Both the position numbers and the translations under genes were made by a program. Shown here piece after piece: positions 21,770 to 33,507 of a stretch of DNA of 64,000 bases. This DNA is from Daedaleopsis sinensis (taxonomy: Eukaryota > Basidiomycota > Agaricomycetes > Polyporales > Polyporaceae), in contig CM066303.1 in the NCBI GenBank assembly GCA_033807695.1, positions 1,426,001-1,490,000 on the forward strand. Direction: 5' to 3'. Each line of letters starts with the position of its first letter. Within the stretch, counting starts at the first letter, position 1. The notes under the pieces were generated by a model. The model made no database searches, had not been told where the DNA came from, and was given only the letters and a program-made list of their open reading frames with translations.

Positions 21770-23220
21770 CTATTTAGCGGAAGCCAGGGAGAGCACCGGG
21801 TCAGACGCCATAGTGCAGTCGACGACCAGCTCCTTCAGCGATGGGCATGCCTGTCGTACGTGATCGATGTACTGGATGAAGTCCCGCTTGAGGGAGCACT
21901 CCTTTGACACCTTCACTGCGAGCTGCGCATCGTGGCCCCCAGCAAAAGACGCGGGCGCGAGCGAATCAGTGTCGAAATACACTCTGAAGGATGTGAGCGG
22001 CAGCGCCTCGACAGCGTTCACCATGCGGTCCTAGATATCTCGGAGACGTTAGCACATGTCAGTCAGGTGGCGAACGAGTGACATACGAATAGAGCACCCA
22101 GGTTCCCCATGAGAGCGTTTCGCGATAGAGAAATTCGGAGCTCGAGCTCGCGGATGTAAGATGCGGCGTCTGACTCTTGGAAGACGGACGCGATGTCGAC
22201 GGCGGCGTCCGGAGCGAGCGCAGCAGGGTCGAGTTCAAGACGCAGGTGCGTTGGCCGAGCACGTGTGAGGATGTCCTTCAGAGGATGCATATCACAGTCC
22301 GCACGTCCGGCCGAGACGCGGAGGGTCGTGACGGGACAGCGTAGCGCGAGGATGTATATGTCCTCGAGGTTTCCTTCGAGCTCCTCCAAGCCGGGCCAAC
22401 ATCCGAAACGCTGCTGCGACTCGTCGTTCATCATCCAGAACGACGGCAGGATGTGGGAGTCGAAGATGGCGCCGCATGACACGTGCAGAGAGGTGACATT
22501 CGGGAAGGACGTGATGTACGGGGAGATGTCCGGGATCAGCCCGAACTCGACGCGCAGCCGCCTGAGCTGGGGGTAGGTGACCGAGTGGCGGCGCACCTCG
22601 AGGTTCGTGCCCGAGAGCTGTGTGAGGGTGCTGGCGCAGTTGCGCAGAAGGCCGATCGGGTCGTTGAGCTCGCAATTCAGCCGTCCGTATGACCATCTCT
22701 GCAGCGCCGACGGTATGTCGAGGGTCACGCTGGCTAGGGGCGACTTCATCCTCCTCAGCATGTAGACGATGTAGTCGGCGTTATCGCCATCCGGTGCCGC
22801 GGAGATCCGGAGGTGCTTGAGACACGTGAGCGAAGCAAACGCATCAGGGAGGCGTGGATCCGACGCAAGGACTTGGTTCGCGTCCAGCAAGGTAAGACTT
22901 TCTAGATGCGAGACTTTGGAGAGCAGTTCCACTAGGGATGCCGCAGGGTCGGGAGGAAGATGGTTGGTTTGGATAACTAAACCATGTCGGAGGAAAGTGA
23001 AACGTCGGCTCTCGTCGTCGAGCATGAAGAGACCGAACGACAAGACGTCTTCAGAGGTCCGTAGTGTGACTGGACGAGAAAGCATAAGCCTTGTGCCGGC
23101 TTGACGAAGGATCTGGCAGGTCTGGGTCATGCATGAGAGTCCGCTGAGATCGGCGTCAAAGTCGAGTATCTCTGAAATGGCGAGGAGAACATCGTAGGGG
23201 AGTTTCATGGGGGTTTGCAT
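21770..23220 (-). CDS. F-box/leucine-rich protein, two exons
   Basis: Exon 1 is 23220-22087 and exon 2 is 22030-21770, with a 56-bp intron (donor GTATGT, acceptor TATCTAG) in phase 0. The product is 464 residues. The N-terminus (MKLPYDVLLAISEILDF, then LSCMTQTCQILRQAG) is an F-box-like helical motif that would bind Skp1. The rest has irregular leucine-rich segments (LESLTLLDA, CLKHLRISA, TSLHVSCGA, LRELELRIS) expected to form the substrate-binding surface of an SCF ubiquitin ligase. Substrate unknown. It is the closest intact relative in the window of the pseudogene split by the LINE. Confidence 0.75.
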
Positions 23221-24119
23221 AGTGGTCTCGCTGGTGGCAGAGTGTCAGACAGAGTGATAACTGGCAAGTACTTCTGTCATACTGACTTTTCCATACCAGA
23301 ACCAAGGTCTGGATCTTGTCCTAGTGAAGTGCAGCTCACGGCCTCGGACGGTATACTGTTTCCTACAGCCTGAATAATCTCAGCCACACATGATCTTTCA
23401 AACCTGTTATTACGGAGGCTCACCTGGCCCGTAATCCGTGTTCGTAGAATGGGTCTTCAGGATCGAGAGCTCCAAGTTCGAGGTGGGGGAGAGTAAGTCG
23501 AAAATTGCCTAGGCATCCTACTGCTGCACCTTTGCAGCATTGAGGCTGCGGCATCGGTGTGCCCGGCTGCAGTTGTGCTCACGCTAAACGACCCCATGAG
23601 GCGCCTTGATCAGGCCTGCATGCACTGCGGCAGCTTGCAGCATGACAGTCGCACGACCTCTCGATGGTTACAATGCGGATACCACACCTTTCAAGCTTTG
23701 CGACTCATGTGTAGCGTATAATGGTGTTGCTCCATAGATACGGACCGAAATATAAAGCCAGCAAGGAGTAAGTGCATGTCGCGGTAGCCGTTCAAGCTCA
23801 AAAGCTGAGGTCGCCGCGCTACGGACGTCGGAATCGTCCGTCGTCCGAGACTCCGAGGAGGTTGTAGACCATAGGCGCCTATCACCAAGTTCGACTCATG
23901 GGCGCTCGTTCGACATTCTTCCGATCTGCTACGACTCACCACGACCTTCATACCCTCCTCCTCCTCCTCCTCCTCCTCCTCCTCCTCCAGGACCTGACAC
24001 TGATGGGGCTTGTTTTGTAGCTTGTAGGTGCTTTAGTAGCCCACTTGACCGCATAATGAGTGCTCTCTGAAGCCCTATTCTGCACTGACGACCAGTGAAT
24101 CGGAAATACAGGTGAAGCC
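23221..24119. other. Intergenic region between divergent F-box genes, with a CTC-repeat
   Basis: No gene seen. It must hold the promoters of the two divergent F-box genes. A (CTC)n run of about 36 bp lies at 23953-23988. Confidence 0.5.
23953..23988. repeat. (CTC)n microsatellite
   Basis: About twelve uninterrupted CTC units, roughly 130 bp upstream of the F-box start at 24120. Confidence 0.85.
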
Positions 24120-25864
24120 ATGTCGAAGCCTGAATGGACGCTTTCAATCAACGACCTACCACCCGAAATCCTCTCCCGCGTCTTTCAGATCGTCCAGCAT
24201 CTCTCCGGATGGCCCGAGGACTATGAAGAAGAACCAACCACCGCATTCGCGTGGATCCGAGTCACCTGGGTTTGCGGGCATTGGCGCCGGGTCGCGGTTG
24301 CTACCCCCCTCCTCTGGAATCAAATATATGAGAGGACGTTCAGCTACCACTGGATCCCCGTATTTCTGCAGCGAGCCGCCGGTGCGCAGCTTGACGTAGA
24401 TGTGGAGCTATATGGAGATAGTCCTATCATGGCCCATCCCGACCGCAGGAGCCTGAGTGTAGTTCTGCAACACCTACCCCCCTATACGTCTTCTGTTCGC
24501 TCTTTCCACTTCGATTTCTCAGGCCGCAGCATTTCGCAATCCATCGATGAGCTCCTGCAGCCCATCTTGCCGCAATTATGTTCATTGGAAACTCTGTACC
24601 TGCACGATCATCGTACCACGGCCACCTCCACCACTGCTTTCCCAAAGCTGACGCGCGTCCTTCTACCGCGATTACAGTCCATCGTCCTTATCGGCCTGTG
24701 CTTTCCGTGGACGTCCACTCTCTATACGTCGCTACGCTCACTCACTGTGCAATGGTGCAAGGTCCCACTCCCGATGTCGGAGCTCATCCGCATCCTGCAG
24801 TCATCTCCCGACTTGGAATCACTCTGCCTTAGCTACTGCTTGACCCTACCTCCGGACCCCGCTCACCATCGCCTTCCCTCCATCCCGATGCCCAAATTGT
24901 CATCCATGAAGATAACGGGACCACACCTCAGTACGTCCTTCATATGCGACGTCGTTTCTGCGCCGTCCCTCCAAGATGCTTCAATTCGCCACGATAGCTC
25001 TGCCACAGCATCTGATATCCACATCTTGAAGGAGATTGTCCCCACGAAGTCCCTCTTCCTCCCCTTGCTGACGCGGGCAAAGCGTCTCTCCTTCTACACG
25101 TTCAAGCAAGACTCTCTACAGCTGCTCCTTGACGAAGTGTCGGACGATACGCACGACGACGACTGGGCACCAATCAGAGAAACTCCGGCATCGCTCAGCA
25201 TAGATGCGAATGTACCCCGTAGCTTCCAAGAATCCATGGGAACGATGATGCCGCGGACGTGGGCCGCGATCCTCGACGTCGTCGGCACCGCGCACAAGCT
25301 GACCTGTCTGAACCTGCAGCTCAACTCCGCCGCATTCGCAGATCGCAACCTATGGCGGCAATGCTTCGCCCGCCTCTCAGTCCTCGAGCACCTGGAGGTC
25401 AGCCCTTGGGAAAGGCGCATGTCCGAAGATGCTTTCGGGGTGATACTAGACATGTTGCAGTGCCCGCCGGACGATTTCCCGCCTAATGGAGTGTGCTGCC
25501 ATTGCCCGCGGCTAGTTGTGCTGGGGTTCGAATCGGTCATCGTCACGTCTGCAGCAGCGTATGCGCTGCTGTCCTTGCTGGATCGGCGCGCCTCCCAAGG
25601 GGTGCCACTCCGCCACCTCGTCTTCACGGAACCCCGATGCTGGGCAACATATGATTCGGGCGGACTCTCGGAGCAGCTACTCGAGCGGGTCAAGGTTTCG
25701 AGCAGGTGCGTTCTTCTGTCAACCTACTCCATCGATTCATTGTTCCTTAGTACTTGCATTTCTTCACTCCGGTTATTATGATGGGTACCGGAACATGAAC
25801 GTCCAGGTACATCGAACTTGCCCATGGCACTGTTTTCTACGAGGTCTACAAAGGATTCAAGTGA
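24120..25864 (+). CDS. F-box-like domain protein, two exons
   Basis: Exons 24120-25705 and 25807-25864, with a 101-bp intron (GTGCGT to CCAG) near the 3' end. The second exon adds only YIELAHGTVFYEVYKGFK. The product is 547 residues. Residues about 8-60 form an F-box-like domain (INDLPPEILSRVFQIVQ, then WIRVTWVCGHWRRVA and TPLLWNQI), the common Agaricomycete type in which a Trp-rich helix follows the Skp1-binding helices. The rest has scattered leucine-rich units (LCSLETLYLHD, LRSLTVQWC, DLESLCLSYC). It likely acts as a substrate adaptor of an SCF ubiquitin ligase; substrate unknown. Confidence 0.75.
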
Positions 25865-26614
25865 GTGAACAGTGTCATACCTGTCTTGGCAACAGTCGTA
25901 ATTGACATCATTCTCACTCGTACGAAGACCCACACCGCTGCCGGACCACCGGATAAACTAGGTGAATGGAACGTGGGATGCCTGGCCCCGCTAGAACACA
26001 TCTTCTTCATCTGGGCGGGATGCCGTGCGGCCAATTTCGCCATCTACGAACCAGACAATCGGGACGTGATGGCGGAGTGCCATCGAAGGGCGGCATGGCG
26101 AGCCTGGGAGAAGAGGTTCCGCATGCAGGTGTACGTCGTCGTCTGGTACCTGAGGCAGCGCTACCGCGCTTCTCGGTGCTACTCAAATTGTCAATTGCTC
26201 ATTTCAAAATCCACAGTGGTGAATGTTTAGTGGCATGAACGATCCATGTTTGAAGCTCTCTAGCAGGGTTAAGGCACCCGTCTCTCAATGTTCGAGCACG
26301 ATTGAGTGGTGTACACGAAAATATCAGTGTTCTGCCCTGGTGCGCGGTGACCGTACCTACTGCTAGAGAGGCGAGCTGCAAGTGAGTAGCTGTGGGTACT
26401 CGGCGAAGAGTGCTACTATTTCGGGTTATCGGCCGATAGTGCTCGATCGGAGCTCGACGTGGGTCCCGGAGTGGTAGGTGGGTTGTATTCAGTGAGAGAT
26501 AGGCGCTCGATTCGACTATATATGCATCGACTACCTTGCTCTCAGAGAATCCATCCCTTATACCAGCAGCAACCGTCTTCGAGTCCCTTACCGCAATCCC
26601 CAGTACTAGATCAA
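25865..26614. other. Intergenic region with the hydrolase promoter
   Basis: A plus-strand stretch at about 25960-26160 reads as a plausible peptide rich in Trp, Arg and Ala, but has no recognised domain and no clear exon limits. TATATATG at 26517-26524 is a likely TATA box, about 95 bp upstream of the hydrolase ATG. Confidence 0.4.
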
Positions 26615-27668
26615 ATGGCCGGCCACTGCGACGACTGTTTCAAAGGTCTAGTACCCAGTCTACAGTTAACCATGAAGTCACACTCACGAATGTCACAATT
26701 ATATCAGGTGTTCGCCATGAGGGTGTTCCCGAAGGTACGCTTGTCTGAAAAATATATGCAAGACTGTACTCATTAAGTCTCTGTCTAGGCAAGATAGAGC
26801 AGATCGCCGGCATCGAGTCCTATGTAGGCACACCCGCTGGTGACTATCCCAAAGACAAGGTCATCCTCTTCCTCTCGGACGTCTTCGGCATCCCGCTCGT
26901 TAACAACAAGGTATGTCAACCGCAACTAGTACCAGCGCACTCACTAATCGTACCCCGCAGCTCCTCGTCGATGACTTCGCCCGCCACGGCTACCGCACCA
27001 TCATGCCCGACCTCTTCCAGGGCGAGGCCCTGCCTGAGGACGTCTTCTCCCGCGCCGACTTCGACCGTGACGGCTGGCTCTCCAGGCACACCCCCGCCAG
27101 CTGGGAGCCCGTCGTCGATGCCGTCGTCGCTGCGCTCCAGGCAGAGGGCGTGACCTGGATCGGCACGACCGGGTACTGCTTCGGAGCTCCGCCGGCGTGG
27201 TACCTCGCGTTCAAGGGCGCGAGCAAAGTTACGGTCGTCTCGCACCCGTCGCGCCTGCGCATCCCCGAGGACCTGCAGGTACGCAGACTCTAGCACACTC
27301 GCATGTCGCGAGAAGAGCTCTATGCTGAACGGATCATGTCGCACTAGGAATACTTCGAGAAGGCGAAGGTTCCGCTATTGATTAACAGCTGCGAGACGGA
27401 CTCGCAGTTCCCGCCGGAGGCGCAGAAGGTCGCTGACGAGATTCTGGGCGGCGGCAAGTTCGCGCCCGGGTACGAGCGCACCTACTGGGACGGGTGCACG
27501 CACGGCTTCGCTGTCCGTGGCGATATGGTGAGAAGCCTCTCAGAACTCACTCTTCAGAGGGCGATTGACAGACGTGTGTGATTACAGAGCGACCCTAAGG
27601 TGAAGGCTGGGAAGGAGGGCGCGTTCGAGGCGACCATCAAGTTCTTCAACAAGTACAAAGATTTGTAG
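26615..27668 (+). CDS. Dienelactone hydrolase family protein, six exons
   Basis: Exons are 26615-26645, 26708-26734, 26789-26910, 26961-27278, 27348-27527 and 27588-27668, giving 252 residues, the usual family length. The start MAGHCDDCFKG with a Cys pair is typical of the fungal members. An alpha/beta-hydrolase core follows, with the nucleophile Cys in TTGYCFGAPPAW, an acidic residue in NSCETDSQFP and the His in GCTHGFAVRG, forming the Cys-Asp-His triad of dienelactone hydrolases. Such enzymes open dienelactones or related esters in aromatic breakdown; the true substrate here is unknown. The very small exons 1 and 2 were placed by frame continuity and the conserved start. Confidence 0.85.
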
Positions 27669-27788
27669 GATTATCTGTATCGGTTAAGGAAACAGTAGCA
27701 GTGAACTAGAGCTTTGTAACACGCACGAGTATGTAGCAGGTCCATGAAGTCATTTCTCTGACCTCGAATATTGTGCAATAGCCACACG

Positions 27789-29494
27789 CTACGAGGAAGC
27801 CCGCATATAGCGGAGCACCGGAGCCCAGGCGTTCAGTTCCAGACTGTCGTCGTCGAGAGGACGACACCGGGCCAAGTCCAAGGCGGGGAACATCGTGGTC
27901 AAGTATCTCGCGCAAGCGCTCAGCGCCTCGTCGTTCATCTCGATGTAGCAATAGCTGTCCCCATAGGTGGCTTCGGGCGACGCGATGCGCAGGACGGCGA
28001 GCGGGTGGGGGGAGGGGCGGTCGGCCTTTCGGCTTTGTAACCAGGTAATGTTGAGCCACTCCGCGATCCACTCGCACAGGCCGAGGTACGGGAGAAAGAG
28101 TTCACGCAGGCGGGGGCAGTGGTACCAGAGATAAGACAACGCATTAAGCGTCGGGGCGGCCTCCATCATGGCGTCGGAGTCCGGCTCGTACGTGAAGTCC
28201 ACGATATCGACGTGTAGGTGCTCGAGCGCCGGCCATGACATGCTAAGCCTCTTGAGCTCGTCGTCAATCGTGGCGATGTTGATGGTGTGGGAGGCGAGGT
28301 GGAAGTGCTTCATCCGGCTGAATGGCAGTAACGGCTCAACGAGCTTGATGAGTTGGGTAACGTCGTCGGTCGATGGCTCCGACGAACACCCTAGCTCCAG
28401 GTGGACCCATTCGAGGACCTCTCTGTTCAACGCAGCAGCGAAAGCAGAGACGCATGAAACATAGTCGGGTACCGCCGAGGAGGAGCGGTCCCAGGCAGTG
28501 ATGTTTGCATGCTGCAGTCGCGGAGTACGTAGGGAGGAAAAGAGCTTGGTGAGGCATCTTCCCCTACCCGATACTACCAGCCGTCGCAGTCCAGGCGCAG
28601 TCACTCCATCATGAGCTTTCACAGGTTTGTCCCTAGACACTCCGATCTCGATGTCGGCCAGGCATGGGTTGGAGACCAGGACGTAGAAAGATGAAAGGCT
28701 GACAGAGTCGGTGATGCGAATCCGACTAATGTTTCGAAATGACGCGATAGTGTCTGCCACCGTGGAGAGTACAGGGTTATCCGTGGATAGGGCGGCGTCG
28801 ATGCAGAGGGAGTCCAGCGCGGGAGAACAATCTCGCAACCGTGCAATGATGGTGTGAAGGGTAGACGCCTCGACCTCGAAGTCTTTGGAATAGTTGAGGA
28901 ATATATTGTGCAACGACTTGCGAAACAGCGGGAGAAGGGACTGATTTGATTGATTCGACGCCGGCCTCGGCGACCACCACAATGTCTTCAGAGATGGGAG
29001 AACTGACACGCTGCCGACCTTTTCGAAGACGGTGCAGAAGAATTGAACATCATGGGCGTAATTCACCCGGAGCGTGCAGATATGACCAGAGTACCACGAG
29101 AAGCTCTCTAAGCACCGTGTACTCGTCCAGAGTTGCGAAGAGACGACCTGAGGGATTGTCGGCTTAGTTACCCTGAGCAAAGTACAACTATTCGACGCAC
29201 CTTGTCGAGGACCTCGCTTGAAAGGTCTCCATGGGTGTAGAGACGTATGTCCGGCGGAGTGAACAGGTTCCACAAAGGGAGAGACGAAGGTAGATCCCTC
29301 CATACAAGACGGAGAGCAGGTGTGCGCCACCCGCGACACACGAGCGCCGCATTGATCAAGTCGCTCATGCGCAACGGCTTCGGCTTGGATGTCGATTCCT
29401 CATGCGGAACTTGGACGTTGTCTCCGAATATAAGGGTCAAAATGTCAAAGCACGCAAGAGCGCGCTGAGTGGCTGGGAGGTGCGGCACGGTCAT
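27789..29494 (-). CDS. F-box family protein, two exons
   Basis: Exon 1 is 29494-29201 and exon 2 is 29147-27789, separated by a 53-bp intron (GTGCGT to CCTCAG), giving 550 residues. The N-terminus (ATQRALACFDILTLIFGD, then MSDLINAALVCRGWRTPALRLVWRDLPSSLPLW) is the F-box-like helix set found in many Polyporales proteins. The body has leucine-rich segments (PALDSLCIDA, LRRLVVSG, LEWVHLEL, ALEHLHVDIV). It is the intact relative of two pseudogene copies at about 56.7-57.3 kb and 58.9-60.2 kb. Start chosen at the first Met before the F-box helix. It is convergent with the hydrolase gene, 120 bp away. Confidence 0.75.
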
Positions 29495-29888
29495 TGATGA
29501 TGCTCCAGGTCTACTGTAAACCAAGGACGAAATGTCAGGTTTCTCTCTATGATGACGCTGGGGTATCTGCTCACCGTGAAGTATACAGGTCGAATGTGGT
29601 CGCTCTTGGTAGGCCGTAGCTGGTAGAGGGTGAGTGAGAAATACCGGGGGGTTTCGTCGAAGCTTGGGCCAAAGAGCTTGGCCAGCCTTTGTCTGCGAAA
29701 ACCGCAACATCCATTCAACCATGGTAGCATTACGTCCGATATCGGCTATTAGGAGGAGGGCAAGCTGATATCAGACAGGAAAGGATTTGTGCTCGGACGG
29801 AGACACTCACCACACCTCAAACTCAACGGACAAATAGGATGTCTTCTACGTTAGTACTATCTGCGATCTAGAACGTACAACTTATACT

Positions 29889-32298
29889 CTAACCCGCATC
29901 CTTCCGGAATGGCACAGGGGCGATAGGAAGACGGTTGAACGTCTTAAAAAATGTGCGCACATAAAACTGGACGACCATCTCCTGGACGCTCGCGAACTCC
30001 TCGTCCGCGATGTCCCGCGCTGCGACCTGCGCCACCGCGGGCGGACAGCCCGGCCACTGCGCTAAGACGCTCGCGAGGGCCACAACGCTCTCCCTGGCGC
30101 GCGGATCACCCGCAGTCGGAGCCCATCGAAACGCGCGATCCTCGTCAGACCGGGGGACGACGGTCACCGCGCACGACGGCGGGCCCCACACGACCGACAC
30201 GGCCTCTTCGCGCGCCCACCATTGGATCTCCCACCAGTCAGGCTTCTGCGTGAGCACGGCGTCGAGGGAGAGCAGCTCCGCACGGAAATTGATCTCGTGG
30301 CACTCCCAGAGAATCTTGTGGCGGAGCGAGGGGCTGGAGGTCACCGTGAGCGCGCTGATGTGCTCTCCGTCGTAGTCTGCCGTGTCTTCAAGGGTGTACG
30401 ATGAGATGCCAGCCGCACGATTCATTCGGCTAACCTCGTTTCGGGAGTCCATTCTGCGTTTCGCGCGTTTGACCGTACTGTCGGACCCTTTGGTAGAATG
30501 GTCTTTGATACGGTAGTCGCCGAACAGTGCCACGCGCCAATCGGTAATCGTTAGAGGCTCGTTCGAAAGGGAGGGGTCGAGAAGGCGAGCACGAAGGTAG
30601 GATCCGATGCAGGCGTAATTGTGCAAGTGTCGGTGGGCTTTTTCGTCGCGCCTGGCAAGGTGAGTGCGCTGCTCGTCATATGCCGAGATGCCCACATTGT
30701 CGCAGATAGTGTCGAGGAGAAAGGGGGGAGGGTAGAAGTACAATGCTGGATGAGAAAGCGGTGGGAGAGGAGACACGGCCTTCAACGCAGATTCCCAGCA
30801 GGGAGCCATCACGGTGAAGGGCGACGGCAGGTAGTTCTTCGACGGCTGGACAGGCGGCCGATCTGGATTTTCGTCATCTTTTGCTTTACCGCCTTGTCGT
30901 CCTCGGTGTGCCTTCTTCTTCTTGGGATCCTGCGACGGCGTGCTGTTCTGCGCAGACCCCCTACCTGGCTGTTCCTGTACCTCAGTTTCCTCTACTCGCG
31001 GACGCTTGGCTGGAAGTTCGTCCGGAGTATCGCAGGGTTCGGGTAGAGGCATGGCCGCTAGGCATCTGCCGGCGAGATGGGGCGACACCGCGAGAATGAT
31101 GCCCCTCTCCACTCCAGCAACGGCCCTTATATGAAGAGTGAAGGGAAAGTTCATATGCTTTAACGGGGTAGAAGGGGGGACAGTGTCCACCACTTGCCAA
31201 ACCGGGAGCTTGTGTGTGAGGGGTTGGAAGAACCAAACGGGAATGCCGACACGATGGAGGTTTGCGGCATCCGACCCATCCCTCACGAACGCCCCGACGA
31301 CTTTCAGAACGCGGCGGCTGTAGTCTTCGCCGCTCCCGAGCCTTGGCACTACTACGTCCATGTATATCTTCAGCCCTAGGAGCTCTAGCAAGGTCCGCTG
31401 GACGTGTGCCGCGGTTGTGATGGCAATCATACGCGGGGCAGGGAGATAGCGCATACGGTCCACGTAGTTGCGGAGGATGCTGAACAGGAACCGCACATAC
31501 TTCATGACATGTATCGGTACCTTCATCTTCTCCCATTCGGCCAAGACTCTGCGCGCCGCCTTGACGAGGCTCTCTTTGAGAGGTACTGTGACAGAGCCCC
31601 GCTCTTGAAGACCCAGATGGCGGTCTTGTTCCCAGTCTCTGGTGGGGTCGAGATCATGCCAGAGCGCGGAGGGATAGTCGCTTCTTGGGAGAGGAATGCA
31701 AGCGACATGCCACCTACCGGGACAGATATCTTGTGGGTATGTCGAGTATTCAGCAACCCCCAGCGTCCGTTGTCGTACGTCTCAAGGTTTGGTGTTTGCC
31801 TCGGATAGGCCCATACAACATTCGCGTTTGGGCTTGTGATTACCATGCGATCAAATCCACCACGGGACGCGGCCCTGGCGTGAAAGAACTTGTGGCATAT
31901 ACGTCGGGGACTGTCGAGTGTAGATGTAAGTATCTGGACATCCATACAGTATACATATGTTCTTCACCCGGTGACAGAGCTGTCACTTTTAGTTCCGGAG
32001 GAGCTTGCTTGTTGGGATCTTCTGTGAACGTAACGTATGGCTTGTAATCGAATTTTGCGGCTGCGAGGTGTGAGGAAGAGCTATTCAATGTGGTCAATTT
32101 CGTTGCCACATTCGGAGCCCACGGACAATCAATATTGACCATCACTTACATCTTTGGGAAATGGACGAGCGTTGTGAGCCCCTCCTCGATCTCTGCGAGC
32201 GAAGAGCGCGCTCCGAGGTCACCGTTGATGCGCGTCGGCGGTTTGGAAGAAGGCCCGGAATTTGATACGCCTATTTTCAGCGACGTGTCGGCGTGCAT
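29889..32298 (-). pseudogene. Unknown large protein gene with an apparent frameshift
   Basis: A four-part reading on the minus strand: exon 1 32298-32150, exon 2 32080-31955 (introns of 69 and 44 bp), then a frame from 31910 that ends in WVFKSGALSQ near 31583. From there the coding sense continues in another frame (VPLKESLVKAARRVLAEWEK) to the stop at 29889, with no GT-AG intron that could join them. The long 3' frame contains a Lys/Arg-rich segment (DPKKKKAHRGRQGGKAK) that could be a nuclear signal, and many Trp residues near the C-terminus (WWEIQWWAREE). No known domain is recognised. It may be a recent pseudogene, or a single-base error may be present. Confidence 0.5.
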
Positions 32299-33162
32299 CT
32301 TTCCCAGTGATCAAATTTAGGATGAATGATGGATGAAGAGGATTTCGTAGGATGATGACGAGGAGGAGGAGGACTGAGCTCAGGAGAAAGGAGTTCCCGA
32401 CCCTTGCAACGCCCGCGGACCGGTAAAGCGGGCCGGAGGCTGCCGGAGGTGTTGCACTGTCACCAGTGTCACAGTGTCCCACTGCACAGTCACGCAGGCC
32501 TCCCCGAGTGACGAGTCCGGTATACTGTCCGTACGCGTTCCACTCCATGTTCGAACCCTTGATATTCGCTTTCTCCACCCTAGTTGTCGTCTCTCGGCTG
32601 GACTTGCCTAAAAAACCTCGGAATAATCCTTCCAGTATTGTGCGCAGAGCGTCGTGGAGGAATGGATGTAGTATTGGTGGAAGTCACGTATATGCATGGT
32701 GCGTAGTCATCCCATGGTGTGGGACAGTCAGGTTGCTGATTCGTGACTCGTCTCAACTCAGGGCTTACGCATACAGCTTCTGTATCCAATGGACGCGCTC
32801 ACCTTCGTCCAGATATCAAACCACTCGCACTAACACATTAGGTTGTCATAACGTCTGCACAGATGATTATTACAATATGCGTGGTGAGTCGAATGTTGTA
32901 CAAATGCAAGGAATGTGTGGTGTCTCTAGATGCATCCAGGACAAATACAGTTGAACGAAGTTATGCGTCGCGTCTACCCGTCTTGCCCCCATAAACCCCA
33001 ATACCCCGAAACTACCTTGGCCAAGGTGATAAGTTATTGCAAGCGAAGTGAATAACGATATGCGGGCAAAGCGCCGTGAACGAAGATTGCGGTGATGCCA
33101 TGAGGAGTCGTGAAGCGTCTGCACGCCAATCGTGAAGATGATGAGACTGGGATGGAGCCAGT
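32299..33162. other. Intergenic, no gene recognised
   Basis: Short frames only. It separates the unknown gene from the first pheromone precursor. Confidence 0.4.
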
Positions 33163-33239
33163 CTGCGCGCGACAGACTCGATCAGCCCGTGCAACTTGCG
33201 CAGTGGAGGCGGATAAGACGTACCAGGTGCGTGGTTTTC

Positions 33240-33362
33240 TCATGCGATGATGCAGCTGCTATGGTTGCTGCTCGAGCCGGTGGTCTCGGAGTCGACGAGG
33301 ATCTCCTCGACGGATGGCTCGTCGACGGGGAGGGGAGAGGTGATGCTGAAGAACGCGTCCAT
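33240..33362 (-). CDS. Mating pheromone precursor 1 (CaaX CIIA)
   Basis: A 40-residue precursor starting MDAFFSITSPLP and ending GSSSNHSSCIIA. The terminal Cys-Ile-Ile-Ala is a CaaX box: the Cys is farnesylated, the last three residues removed and the Cys carboxymethylated, giving a secreted lipopeptide pheromone recognised by STE3 receptors. The N-terminal part is acidic and is removed during maturation; the usual charged processing pair (ER) is not present, with SETTG in its place. A TATA box lies 138 bp upstream (33500-33507). A 61-bp intron (33223-33163, GTACGT to CGCAG) appears to start 16 nt after the stop, in the 3' UTR. Confidence 0.9.
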   Translation of the reverse strand: MDAFFSITSPLPVDEPSVEEILVDSETTGSSSNHSSCIIA

Positions 33363-33499
33363 TGCGAGAGTGATGATGATGCGCGAGGAGCGTTGAGCAG
33401 AGAGCTGTCAAGCACGAAGGCTTGGAGTTGACCTGTGAGGTACGCGAAGTCGAAGGCAGCGATATTCTCTGTCGCCCTCCCAAGCCCGGGCTCCTCAAG

Positions 33500-33507
33500 T
33501 ATTTATA
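33500..33507 (-). promoter_or_regulatory. TATA box of pheromone precursor 1
   Basis: TATAAATA on the minus strand, 138 bp upstream of the ATG at 33362. All five pheromone genes in the window have such a box at similar distance. Confidence 0.6.

Noticed and set aside
23953..23988. Poly-Gly/Arg ORFs over the CTC microsatellite as a CRISPR-like or protein repeat
   Set aside because: A simple trinucleotide repeat; no spacers, and the genome is eukaryotic.
25865..26230. 121-codon frame after the F-box gene as an additional gene
   Set aside because: Begins inside the 3' end of the preceding gene, no known domain, no clear promoter or exon borders; left as unassigned.
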